Shown: positions 39,066-47,212, counted from the stretch's first letter. The stretch is DNA of 64,000 nt from Streptomyces longispororuber (GCF_014656095.1 NZ_BNBT01000015.1:23794-87793), one strand, 5' to 3'. Notes: generated by a model from the letters alone, not told the origin. Translations and numbers: made by a program.

Positions 39066-39919
39066 GGGTGTTCCTTCGTCAGGAGGTGGTCGACGATCCG
39101 GTCGGCGACGGAGACGGTGTCGCCGAGGGCCTGCTGGAGGCCGGAGAACTCGACGCCGTGGTTGACCTCAAGGACGAGCGTGGCTCCCGTCCCGTCCTCG
39201 ATCAGGTCGACGCCGGCGATCTCGGCCTCCACGGCCTGCGCGGCCGAGACCGCGAGCTTCGCGATGTCCGGTGTGAGGGCGCAGAGTTCGCTCACGGCGC
39301 CCCGGGCCACGTTGGTCCGCCAGTCCTCGCTGCGCCGGTAGGTCGCGGCGACGGCCTCGCCGCCCACCACGACGACCCGGATGTCCCGCCCCGGTTTGGC
39401 GATCCACTCCTGCAGGTAGACGATCCGGGCCTGCGGCGAGGGCAGGGCGGCGACGTACTCCAGGACGGTCTCCGCGGTCCGCCGGTCCGGCAGCGCGGCG
39501 ACCAGGCGTCCCCACGAGCCCTGCAGGGGCTTCACCACGGCCGGGTAGCCGAGGGTCTCCAGAGCCGTCAGCGCCGCTTCCGGGGTCAGCGCGAGGGCCG
39601 TGCGCGGCGTCGGGAGCCCGGCCCCGGCCAGCGCCGCGGAGGTGCGCCACTTGTCCCCGCACAGCTCGGTGGCGCGCGCCGAGTTGACCACCGTCGCGCC
39701 CGCGGATTCCAGCGCGTGGGCCGCGTACGTCGCCCTGGCGAGCCCGATCTCCCTGTTCAGGACGGTCGGGCGGGGGCCGAGGTCGCCGAGCTCGTGCCAC
39801 CACCGGCGGCTGTCGACGTGCTGGTGGGCGATCCTCCTGCGCCCGAGGGCTTCGAGGATGTGCTTCTCGCTGGCCCGTACCCGGGAGGCGAGTACGGCGA
39901 GGGGCACGGTGCGGCTCAC
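39053..39919 (-). CDS. lysX: LysX-like ATP-grasp ligase attaching the substrate to LysW
   Basis: 288 aa from a GTG overlapping the LysW TGA. ATP-grasp features: VVKPLQGSWGRLV, YLQEWIAKPGRDIRVVVV, TNVARGAVSE and LVLEVNHGVEFSG. LysX joins the amino group of glutamate or 2-aminoadipate to the C-terminal Glu side chain of LysW. Which acid is used cannot be settled from sequence by eye; known Streptomyces secondary-metabolite clusters of this kind use glutamate. Confidence 0.92.
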   Translation of the reverse strand: MSRTVPLAVLASRVRASEKHILEALGRRRIAHQHVDSRRWWHELGDLGPRPTVLNREIGLARATYAAHALESAGATVVNSARATELCGDKWRTSAALAGAGLPTPRTALALTPEAALTALETLGYPAVVKPLQGSWGRLVAALPDRRTAETVLEYVAALPSPQARIVYLQEWIAKPGRDIRVVVVGGEAVAATYRRSEDWRTNVARGAVSELCALTPDIAKLAVSAAQAVEAEIAGVDLIEDGTGATLVLEVNHGVEFSGLQQALGDTVSVADRIVDHLLTKEHPCSA

Positions 39920-40080
39920 TCGCCCCAGTCCTCTTCGATCTCCGGGGCGAGCGCGGCCCGTACCGGGTCCAGCGTGAGGATCTCCAGCTCGCTGGCGCAC
40001 TCGCCGCACTCCACGATCTCGCCGATCACCGGTGTCGCGGCGGGAACCACCGCGCTCTCGCATTCAGGGCAGGTGACCAT
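39916..40080 (-). CDS. lysW: LysW amino-group carrier protein
   Basis: 54 aa, starting ATG after an AAAGGAA site. Two zinc-knuckle pairs are visible, CPEC near residue 4 and CGEC near residue 25, and the protein ends in the hallmark EDWGE whose terminal Glu side chain carries the substrate. The protein is small and acidic. It heads an operon with LysX, LysY, LysZ, LysK and a split transketolase, so it serves secondary metabolism here rather than lysine or arginine supply. Confidence 0.95.
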   Translation of the reverse strand: MVTCPECESAVVPAATPVIGEIVECGECASELEILTLDPVRAALAPEIEEDWGE

Positions 40081-40194
40081 GTCCCGTTCCTTTCGTCGGC
40101 CGCCAAGGGATACGGGTAGAACGTAAGAGCCCTCGCGGGTCCCGACCGGCAGAACCAGCGGCAGTCTCGACGGCCCGGCCTGCCCCGTCGGCGT

Positions 40195-40335
40195 GGTCCC
40201 GGACCGGGGCGGGGTCCTGGACCGGGGCGCGGTCCCGGGTCGGGGGCGCGGTCCCGTAGCGGGGCGCGGTCCCGTGCGGGCAGGGGGCGGTCCCGTGCGG
40301 GCAGGGGGCGATCCCGCGTGGGCAGGGGCGCGGTC
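40195..40335. repeat. About 20-nt tandem repeat downstream of the XRE-STAND gene
   Basis: Imperfect units combining GCGGTCCCG with GGGCAGGGG or ACCGGGGCG run from the stop codon of the regulator gene towards LysW. The regulator's final codons resemble a diverged unit. Confidence 0.75.
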
Positions 40336-41787
40336 CTACGCGTACAGGAGCCGCACCAGCTCCAGCGCCGTGAACCGCTCCGGCAGGTGGGCGCCCGCCG
40401 GCCGCACGAGGCCGTGGATCAGCAGGGCGTGCAGGGCGGCGGCCGGGTCCGGGACGAGGTGGGCGATGTCCGCGGCCGTCCAGTGCGGCCGGTCCGCCAC
40501 CTCGGCCAGCACGTGGCGGTGGCGCTCGGCCACGACGTCGACGCTGCGCGCCAGGGAGCGCAGCAGGTTCTGGCAGGGGCAGCCCGTCGGCGAGGAGAGG
40601 AGGTGGGTGTCGCGGCCGGCCCGGGCCAGCAGGACCTCCGGCGAGTACACCAGGCACCAGCCCGCCGCGTACTCCAGCGCCCTGGGTACGCCGTCGAGCC
40701 TTCGGCACAGCCGCGCCACCGCGTCCGCGTTGTCGTCCCGCAGCCGGAACCCCGGCCGCGAGCGGCGCATGTGGGACAGGAACAGCGCCACGGACGCGAC
40801 CTCGCTCAGCCGGGCGTGGTCGTGGTCCGGTGCCTCCTCCGGCACGGCCATCGCGGTGAGCGGCAGGACGCGCTCGCCCGGCACGTGGCGCGGCGTCAGA
40901 CCGGTCACCACCACGCGCAGGTTCGGGCACCGCCGGAGCAGCGCGCCGACGTCCACCCCGCCGGGTCCCGGGGCGTCGTCGCCGTCGATCACGAGCAGTT
41001 CGTGGCTCTCGCCGATCGCCCCGGCGAGGTCGTCGGTCGGGCCGGTGGCGCCCGTCGGCGGTTCGCCGGTACGGGAGTCGGCGGCCGGGGCCGCGCCGCA
41101 GCACAGGGGGTCCCCGGCCAGGGAGTGCCACCCGACCCGTCGGCCCCGGGCGCGGAGCACCCTGGCCGCTTCGAGGACCAGGTGCGTCTTGCCGATGCCG
41201 CTGATGCCGACCACGCTCACCAGGCGGTGGCCGTGCACGGTCACCTGGTCGAGCAGCACCTGCAGCTCCGCCTCCCGGCCCACCAGGGCGCCGGGCGGCG
41301 CGGGCGGCGCGGGCAGCGTGAACGGCGTGCCCCGGTGGTCCGCCGGGCTCCCCCCGGCGGCGTGCAGTTGCAGGCGCTCCGGGTCGCCCAGCCGCAACGC
41401 GTCGGCGAGGAGCCCCACGCTCTCCCGCCGTGGTCGCCGCACCCGGCCGCTCTCCAGGTCCCGGATGGCCCGGACGCTCAACGTGGCGAAGTCCGCGAGC
41501 TGTTGCTGGGTCAGTCCGGACCGGCCCCGGTGGCGCTTCAGGAGCTCGGCGAAGGGAACCGCTCCGGCGCCCCCCTGCGCCGGTGCCGGGGCGGGTTGCT
41601 CCGGTCGGCCGCGGGCCGCGCGGTCGCGCGGCGAAGGTCTGGGGTTCTGCTTCTTTCCGGCAGTGCGCGGACCGGCGTTCACGCGCCGGCCGGTCTCCCC
41701 GTGGGCGTCCCCGTACATGACGCGTCCGAGCGGTTTGCTTTCCCGGTCACAGATTTCGCGGACTGCTTCCCGCACTTCGTTGCTCAC
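40336..41787 (-). CDS. XRE-type HTH plus STAND/NB-ARC-like ATPase regulator
   Basis: 483 aa. After a low-complexity lead (about 1-75) comes an XRE helix-turn-helix (FAELLKRHRGRSGLTQQQLA, about 78-130). A nucleotide-binding domain follows, with Walker A VVGISGIGKTHL and Walker B-like LLVIDGDDA. No TPR or WD repeats follow, so it is shorter than AfsR-type STAND regulators. Such proteins typically switch state on binding a ligand or peptide. It starts with GTG about 100 bases after the 48-aa peptide gene in the same direction, a pairing that suggests a sensor and its ligand. A start at the internal ATG 41720 is possible. Confidence 0.78.
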   Translation of the reverse strand: MSNEVREAVREICDRESKPLGRVMYGDAHGETGRRVNAGPRTAGKKQNPRPSPRDRAARGRPEQPAPAPAQGGAGAVPFAELLKRHRGRSGLTQQQLADFATLSVRAIRDLESGRVRRPRRESVGLLADALRLGDPERLQLHAAGGSPADHRGTPFTLPAPPAPPGALVGREAELQVLLDQVTVHGHRLVSVVGISGIGKTHLVLEAARVLRARGRRVGWHSLAGDPLCCGAAPAADSRTGEPPTGATGPTDDLAGAIGESHELLVIDGDDAPGPGGVDVGALLRRCPNLRVVVTGLTPRHVPGERVLPLTAMAVPEEAPDHDHARLSEVASVALFLSHMRRSRPGFRLRDDNADAVARLCRRLDGVPRALEYAAGWCLVYSPEVLLARAGRDTHLLSSPTGCPCQNLLRSLARSVDVVAERHRHVLAEVADRPHWTAADIAHLVPDPAAALHALLIHGLVRPAGAHLPERFTALELVRLLYA

Positions 41788-41890
41788 GGATTCGGGCGCC
41801 CTCTCTCTGTACGATTTCCGCGTTCCGGGTCCTGCGGCGGCAGGCTTCTGGAACCCCTCACGAGCCGGCTTCCCTCTGCGTATCCGCAGG

Positions 41891-42037
41891 TCATCCCCAG
41901 CCGCTGTCGCCGTTGAGCAGGATGGCGGAGGCCGACCGGGAGTCGGCGCGGGCGCTCTCGGCGGCGGCGGTCCCGGCCACGGCGCCGACCGTCAGGACGC
42001 AGAGAACGGCGACCACGAACGCGCGGACAGACTTCAT
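41891..42037 (-). CDS. Secreted 48-aa peptide precursor, right-edge copy
   Basis: Starts MKSVRAFVVAVLCVLTVGAV and has a likely signal cleavage after GTAAA, leaving about 22 residues that end LLNGDSGWG. The signal sequence and the GDSGWG ending match the 57-aa peptide at 4660-4833, while the linker between them differs. An AGGAG site precedes the ATG. It lies just upstream of the XRE-STAND regulator and at the opposite edge of the NRPS cluster from its paralogue. Function unknown; an exported signalling peptide is an inference. Confidence 0.78.
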   Translation of the reverse strand: MKSVRAFVVAVLCVLTVGAVAGTAAAESARADSRSASAILLNGDSGWG

Positions 42038-42195
42038 GGTTTCTCCTGGGAATTCAGAGTGAGGAATGCTGGAGAAGTCCCGGCCGATGCCGTCCGGCCG
42101 TTTCCCTTCCGCTCTTCCAGCATGGTCGGCGCCCGTCCCGGGATCCACCGGCGGAGCCATTCACCAAGTCCTCCGGCACCAAAGCGAGGGGTGCG
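42038..42195 (-). promoter_or_regulatory. Conserved upstream region shared with the left peptide gene
   Basis: Matches 4834-4990 over about 155 bases, with small indels, up to CCGGCACCAAAGCG. Both copies lie in the same orientation upstream of paralogous peptide genes, so a common regulator probably binds here. Confidence 0.65.
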
Positions 42196-42287
42196 CACAA
42201 CGCCCGCCAAAGGGCAATTGGCGACAAGACGGACGGGCATGGTCCTCCGGAACGCCGCCCGCGCCGGTGCAGCGCCTGCCGCCGGGG

Positions 42288-42815
42288 CTACTCGGGCGAC
42301 CAGTGGAAGCGCGTGTACTCCGCGAAGTCGGCCACCGGCGCGAAGCCGAGCCGGGTCAGCAGGGCGACGCTGCGGTGGTTGCCGTGGGTGACGCCCGCGT
42401 AGACGTCCGTGGCGCCCAACGCGCGGACCGCGTACGCGTACAGGGCGGCGCACGCGGCGGTGGCGCGGCCCGCGCCGAGATGGGCGGCGTCCAGCCAGTA
42501 GCCGGTGCCGTAGCGCGGCGGGTCGACGGCGACCAGGTCGACCCTGCCGATCAGGTCGCCGTGCAGGCGGATGCCGTAGCGCAGGCCGGGGGCGGGGTCC
42601 TCGCGCAGGTGGGCGCGCACCCAGGCGGGGGTGGCGCGGCACTCGGCCCGGTAGTCGCCGAGGCGGCCGAGGTGGTCGCGGTTGCGGTCCAGGAGGGCGT
42701 AGTACGCGTCGGCGTCGTCCACCGTCAGGGGCCGCAGGACCAGGCCCGGGAGCGCGGTAGGGAGGTCGGGCGGGGAGTCGGGGGCCGCGTCCCGGGGCAG
42801 TGAGGGTTCCGTCAC
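42288..42815 (-). CDS. GNAT acetyltransferase, RimJ/RimL type
   Basis: 175 aa from GTG. LVLRPLTVDDADAYYALLDRN opens the domain, GYWLDAAHLGAGRATAACAAL is the acetyl-CoA loop, and NHRSVALLTRLGF is the RimL-type motif. The best-known members acetylate protein N-termini or small amines. It lies beyond the second peptide gene and is probably not part of the cluster. Confidence 0.82.
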   Translation of the reverse strand: MTEPSLPRDAAPDSPPDLPTALPGLVLRPLTVDDADAYYALLDRNRDHLGRLGDYRAECRATPAWVRAHLREDPAPGLRYGIRLHGDLIGRVDLVAVDPPRYGTGYWLDAAHLGAGRATAACAALYAYAVRALGATDVYAGVTHGNHRSVALLTRLGFAPVADFAEYTRFHWSPE

Positions 42816-42885
42816 AGCACGTAACGTACGCGAGCGCGGCCGCGGTCCTCAATCGGGTTTCCGCAGGGGCGGTCGGGGCGCGTGC

Positions 42886-43716
42886 TCACCCGCGGTCCGG
42901 TGCGGGTGCCCGCCGGGGCGGGGTCCGCGTCACGGTCGCCCCGGCCGCCCGCGCGGCGGCGGCGAAGGCGGTGGCGTCGTGGACGGCGGCGCCGCCCGGG
43001 TCGTTGTTGAAGTACACGTACACGTCCTCGGCGTCGGACCAGGTGTCCGCCAGCCGCCGGGCCCAGGTGGCGAGCGCCTGCCTGCCGTAGCGCGGCCAGG
43101 GGCGGGCGCGGCCCGAGTGGAGCCGGAGGTAGCCCCAGCCGGCCGTGCGCCACAGCGGCGCGACGGGCCGCGAGCCGACGTCGGCCCAGCACAGGGCGGC
43201 GCCGCGGGCGTCGAGGAGGGAGCGGATCGCGGGGGTCCACCAGGAGGCGTGCCGGGGTTCGACGGCGACGCGCACGTCGGCGGGGAAGCAGCGCAGGCAG
43301 TCGTCGAGAAGGGCCGCGTCGGCCCGGAGGGTGGGCGGGAGCTGGAGGAGGACGGGGCCGAGGCGGTCGCCGAGGCCCTCGGCGTGGTCGAGGAGCCGCC
43401 GCACGGGCTCCTCGGGCTCGCGGAGCCGTTTGACGTGCGTCAGGAACCGGCTGGCCTTGAGCGCGATGACGAAGTCGTCCGGGGTGCGGTCGCGCCAGGC
43501 GGCGAAGTTCTCCCGGGTGGGCAGCCGGTAGAAGGCGTTGTTGCTCTCGACGGTCGCGAACGCCCGCGCGTACTCCTCCAGCCACAGCCGCTGGGGCAGC
43601 TTCTCCGGGTAGAGGACGCCGCGCCAGTCCTTGTACTGCCATCCCGAGGTGCCGACGGAGAGAGGCATGGAGCCATCGAAGCACGGGCGGGCGCCCGGGG
43701 GCCGGTCGAAGGACAT
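42886..43716 (-). CDS. DUF72 (YecE-like) protein
   Basis: 276 aa of the widespread DUF72 TIM-barrel family: VGTSGWQYKDWRG, YARAFATVESNNAFYRLPT, FVIALKASRFLTHVKRL, GPVLLQLPP and a late DVYVYFNND. The biochemical function of the family is not established. The true start may be the internal ATG just before LSVGTSG (43669), where homology begins. Confidence 0.85.
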   Translation of the reverse strand: MSFDRPPGARPCFDGSMPLSVGTSGWQYKDWRGVLYPEKLPQRLWLEEYARAFATVESNNAFYRLPTRENFAAWRDRTPDDFVIALKASRFLTHVKRLREPEEPVRRLLDHAEGLGDRLGPVLLQLPPTLRADAALLDDCLRCFPADVRVAVEPRHASWWTPAIRSLLDARGAALCWADVGSRPVAPLWRTAGWGYLRLHSGRARPWPRYGRQALATWARRLADTWSDAEDVYVYFNNDPGGAAVHDATAFAAAARAAGATVTRTPPRRAPAPDRG

Positions 43717-43747
43717 CCCGGCCCGGGCACCCGGGGCCGGTCGCCGC

Positions 43748-44758
43748 TCACGCGTCGTCCGCCCGCAGAAGCTTGTGCACGGCGCTCACCACGTCCTGGG
43801 GCGTGACCTCGTTCAGGCAGGGGTGGCCGGGCACGGGGCAGTGGCGGGCGCCGGTGCCCGCGCAGGCGGCCTTCTGGTCGCCCAGGAGCACGCTCGGCAC
43901 ACCGTAGGGCGCCCACCGCTCCGCCGGGAACACCGGCGCGAACAGCGAGACGACGGGGGTGCCGGTCGCGGCGGCCAGGTGCGCGACCCCGGTGTCGCCG
44001 CCGACGAAGGCGTCGGCGGCGCGCAGCACCCCCGCCAGGTGCCGCGGGTCCGTACGGCCGCCGAGGTCGACGGCCGTGGCCCCGCTGACGTGCCGGGTGA
44101 GGGCGGTCTCGTCCGGGCCGCCGGTGACGACCACGCGGTGGCCCGCGTCCGCGAGCAGCGCGACGGCCTCCGCGCAGCGGTCCGGGCTCCAGGCGCGGGA
44201 GGCCGCGCCCGCCCCCGGGTGGACGACGACGTACGGGCCGTTGCCGGTCAGGGCGGTGGTGTCGGGCGTCGGCAGGACCCGCAGCCGGCCGTCGTCCCCG
44301 GTCCGGGGGAGGAAGCCCAGGGCGGCGGCCGTGTCGAGGGCCGCCCGCGCTTCGTGCCGGTCCCGCGGGCGCGGGGCGTGGACGTCGAGGAGGGTCCCGG
44401 CGGGGCCGTCGCCCGCGGCGCCGATGCGGGGGACGTGCGCCATGCGCAGCAGCAGCGCGGCGGGCAGGGGGCTCATGCCGTCGGGGGCGAGGATCAGCGC
44501 CACGTCGTACGCCGCCTCGCGCACGCGCCGCACCACGCCGTCGGTGTCCGCGTCCGCGGCGGCGGGAGGGCGGGCGCCCTCCCAGGGCGCCTCCCACACC
44601 AGGACGTCGTCGACGTCGGGCAGCAGCCGGGCGGCGGGCGCGCCGCGCGGCCCGGTCATCAGCGTCACCGGGGAGGCCTGGGCGGCGACGGCCCGGACGG
44701 CCGGACCGGCCAGGAGCACGCCGCCGAAGTCGTCCCCGCAGACCACGAGCGCCTTCAC
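43748..44758 (-). CDS. Family 9 glycosyltransferase (heptosyltransferase-like), copy 1
   Basis: 336 aa. DDFGGVLLAGPAVRAVA is the N-terminal GT9 motif, VVVHPGAGAASRAWSP and FVGGDTGVAHLAAATGTPVVSLF are the nucleotide-sugar region. GT9 enzymes transfer ADP-heptoses. The three heptose-pathway genes nearby make ADP-heptose the likely donor. It has a Cys-rich tail motif (RHCPVPGHPCL) identical to that of the GT9 at 54435, but not in the one at 48724. Confidence 0.88.
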   Translation of the reverse strand: MKALVVCGDDFGGVLLAGPAVRAVAAQASPVTLMTGPRGAPAARLLPDVDDVLVWEAPWEGARPPAAADADTDGVVRRVREAAYDVALILAPDGMSPLPAALLLRMAHVPRIGAAGDGPAGTLLDVHAPRPRDRHEARAALDTAAALGFLPRTGDDGRLRVLPTPDTTALTGNGPYVVVHPGAGAASRAWSPDRCAEAVALLADAGHRVVVTGGPDETALTRHVSGATAVDLGGRTDPRHLAGVLRAADAFVGGDTGVAHLAAATGTPVVSLFAPVFPAERWAPYGVPSVLLGDQKAACAGTGARHCPVPGHPCLNEVTPQDVVSAVHKLLRADDA

Positions 44759-44849
44759 CGGGCCCCCTTGATCCGGTCGGCGGGCGCGGTCCCCGGCGCG
44801 GGCCCGCCGGGTGCGCGGGCGTGGGCGAGCTGCATGCGCGGCACCTCCG

Positions 44850-45914
44850 TCAGCACCCGGGGCCCGGCCCGGCGGCCGAGCCCGCTGCGATCTCCTCGTA
44901 CGGCCCGGGGACCGGCCCGCCGTCCAGGGGCGGGCCGGTGCGGTGGGCGACGGTCCGCCTGAGCCCCTCCTCCCAGCCGATCACCGGCGCCCAGCCGAAG
45001 AGCTCGCGGACGAGTCCGGTGTCGGGCAGGTGGGGCCGGGGCCCGGCGTCGGCGGCGCCGGTGCACATGACGCGTGACGTCGAGCCGGTCAGCTCGATCA
45101 CCCGGCGGGCCAGCTCCGCCTCGGTCACGACGTCGGTGCCGCCGAGGTTCACGGGCCGCACCGAGCGGCTGGCGGCCAGCAGCAGCACCCCGTCGACCAC
45201 GTCGTCGACGTAGCACAGGCAGTGGGTGCGGCGCCCGTCCCCCGCGAGGGTCACCGGGGCCCCGGCGAGCGCCCGGGCGACGAGGGCGGGGACCGGCCGG
45301 CCGTCGTCCGCGCGCATCCGGGGCCCGTACGTGCCGAAGAGCCGGACGATCCCCGCGTCGGTGCCGTGGGCCGCGACGTGCGCGGTGACCAGGGCCTCGG
45401 CGAACCGGTGGGCCTCGGCGCGGGCGCTGTCCGGGCCGACCGGGTCGACGTCGCCCGGGTGGTCCTCGCGCTGCGGGGAGACCAGCGGGTCCCCGTAGAC
45501 GGCGGACGCGGAGGCGAACAGGAGCCGCGCGCGGTCGCGGTGGGCGACGGCCAGGGCGTGGCGCGTCCCGGCGCTGCCGGCGTCGAGCGTCTCCAGCGGC
45601 AGGCGTCGGCAGTCGGCGGGCCCGGCGGGGCAGGCGCAGTGCAGGACGAGGTCGTAGGGGCCCGGCAGCGCGGCCACGCAGTCCGGCCGGGTCAGGTCGT
45701 GCTCCAGGAACCGGAAGCCCGGGCGGGCGGCCAGGAACGCGATGTTCTCGGCCCCTCCGGTCGACAGGTTGTCGACGCAGTCGACGGCGACGCCGAGGCC
45801 GGTCAGGCGCTCGCACAGGTGCGAGCCGAGGAACCCTGCGCCCCCGGTCACCAGGGCGCGGCCCCAGGGCGGCCGGGCCACGGGCGCGGCGGGGAACGTC
45901 CTGGTGGGGCCCAT
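44850..45914 (-). CDS. NAD-dependent epimerase/dehydratase homologue lacking catalytic Tyr and Lys
   Basis: 354 aa, clearly related to the epimerase at 59314-60297. The Rossmann motif VTGGAGFLGSH is intact, as is IVRLFGTYGPRMRADDGRPVP. However, where the homologue has SVYDEAKRF this protein reads SARAEAHRF, so both members of the catalytic YxxxK pair are replaced (Arg and His). I checked this on the nucleotides around 45401-45440. It may have a binding or scaffold role, or be decaying. A Pro/Gly-rich C-terminal tail of about 30 residues follows. Confidence 0.85.
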   Translation of the reverse strand: MGPTRTFPAAPVARPPWGRALVTGGAGFLGSHLCERLTGLGVAVDCVDNLSTGGAENIAFLAARPGFRFLEHDLTRPDCVAALPGPYDLVLHCACPAGPADCRRLPLETLDAGSAGTRHALAVAHRDRARLLFASASAVYGDPLVSPQREDHPGDVDPVGPDSARAEAHRFAEALVTAHVAAHGTDAGIVRLFGTYGPRMRADDGRPVPALVARALAGAPVTLAGDGRRTHCLCYVDDVVDGVLLLAASRSVRPVNLGGTDVVTEAELARRVIELTGSTSRVMCTGAADAGPRPHLPDTGLVRELFGWAPVIGWEEGLRRTVAHRTGPPLDGGPVPGPYEEIAAGSAAGPGPGC

Positions 45915-45965
45915 GGGAGCGTCCTTCCTTCCACCGGTGGGGGTGCGGGCGGGCCGGGCGGGGCC

Positions 45966-46712
45966 TCAGGGCCAGGACGGTTCCTTGCGCGGGACGACGA
46001 CCAGCTCGGACACCGCGCTCCCGGACGGGACCGACAGCGCGTACAGCACCGTGTCGGCCACGATGTCCGGGCTCTGGAGCATCGACACGTCGGCGTCCGG
46101 GAACCGCTCCAGGATGAACGGCGTCTCCATGCCGCCGGCGATGATCCCGGTGATGCCGATGCCCGTGCAGTCCCGCTGGGCCTCCTTGAACAGGGTGTGG
46201 GTGAAGGCGCGCAGGCCCGTCTTGCCCGCCGCGTAGGGCCCCGCCTCGGTCCAGGTCCGGTTCGCCGCCGTGGAGAGGATGTTGACGATGTGGCCGCCGC
46301 CGCGGGCGACCATCCGCCGGTAGGTCTCCAGGCACAGGTACATCGGCCCGAGCAGATTGGTGGTGATCACCCGGGTCACCTCGTCGGCCGTCAGGTGCTC
46401 GATGGGCTTGGAGACGTCGACGGCGGCGTTGTTGACCAGCACGTCCACCGCCTCCCCGGCGTCCTCCAGGTCGCGGAAGACCTCCGCGACCGCGGCCGGG
46501 TCGCGGACGTCCAGCTCCACCAGGCGCGCCGAGCGCCCCTGTTCGGCCAGGTCCTCGCACAGCTCGTACGCCAGGTCCTTGCGGACGTCGGCCACCAGGA
46601 CGTCCGCGCCCGCCCCGGCGAGCCGGCGCACGATCGACGCGCCGAGCCCCCGGGCGCCGCCGGTCACCAGCGCCCGCTTGCCGTGGAGGTCCACCCGCAC
46701 TCCGCCGTCCAT
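45966..46712 (-). CDS. Short-chain dehydrogenase/reductase
   Basis: 248 aa with classical SDR motifs: VTGGARGLGASI for NAD(P), NNAAVDVSKP, and YAAGKTGLRAF as catalytic YxxxK. It is encoded within the glycan gene set, so it may reduce or oxidise a sugar intermediate, but the substrate is not predictable. It diverges from the MFS gene across a 500-base gap. Confidence 0.85.
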   Translation of the reverse strand: MDGGVRVDLHGKRALVTGGARGLGASIVRRLAGAGADVLVADVRKDLAYELCEDLAEQGRSARLVELDVRDPAAVAEVFRDLEDAGEAVDVLVNNAAVDVSKPIEHLTADEVTRVITTNLLGPMYLCLETYRRMVARGGGHIVNILSTAANRTWTEAGPYAAGKTGLRAFTHTLFKEAQRDCTGIGITGIIAGGMETPFILERFPDADVSMLQSPDIVADTVLYALSVPSGSAVSELVVVPRKEPSWP

Positions 46713-47212
46713 GCCGCCACCTCAGCCCTTCCTCGTGCCGGTCGACGCGGCCCACGCCGGGCGACCGCGTCACGCTGCTCCCACTGTGACCCGGGGCGCG
46801 GGGTCCGGCACGCCGGGACGGACCGGCCCCGGGGCGGTCCAGGGCCGGTCCCGGGGCGGCTCGGCGCTGTGGCGGCCGTCACTCGGTACGGGCGTCCGGG
46901 CGGGGTCGGCGGCCCGCTCCCGGAGCCTGTGAGCAAGCCCACCCGAAGTGCCGGATGCCTTGTGCCGCACGGCTGTTGGGGCGCGCGGGGCGGGGGGCGG
47001 GGCCGCTCGGACCGCGGTTCCCCGATCCCGTCTGCCACCATGTTTGACGCAGTACCACAGGTGGTCCCCGCGCCGGTGAGCCGGGTGACACCCCCCGCCG
47101 GTGGTACGGCGCCAGACAGATCCCCGAGGAGCGGGCCGCGCAGTGCAGCCGGTGTTCCGAGCTCCCGGACCTCCCCGCCGAGTCTTCGGACCCGTCCTCC
47201 GAGAACGTCACT
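46713..47212. other. 500-base divergent intergenic region
   Basis: Lies between the divergent SDR and MFS genes. No coding sequence with a ribosome site was found on either strand. A short inverted repeat, ACCAC-AG-GTGGT, sits at 47054-47065, and further GC-rich palindromic patches surround it. It presumably holds both promoters. Confidence 0.45.

Noticed and set aside
37193..40080. Primary arginine or lysine biosynthesis operon
   Set aside because: The EDWGE-ending LysW, split transketolase and NRPS context point to secondary metabolism. The arginine genes argJ, argD and argF expected in a streptomycete arg cluster are absent.
44850..45914. Pseudogene call for the epimerase homologue
   Set aside because: The frame is full-length with an intact NAD motif and no internal stop. 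Only the catalytic pair is changed, so it is listed as a coding gene with a defect.
46713..47212. Small gene in the 500-base divergent gap
   Set aside because: The short frames present lack ribosome sites and family resemblance.
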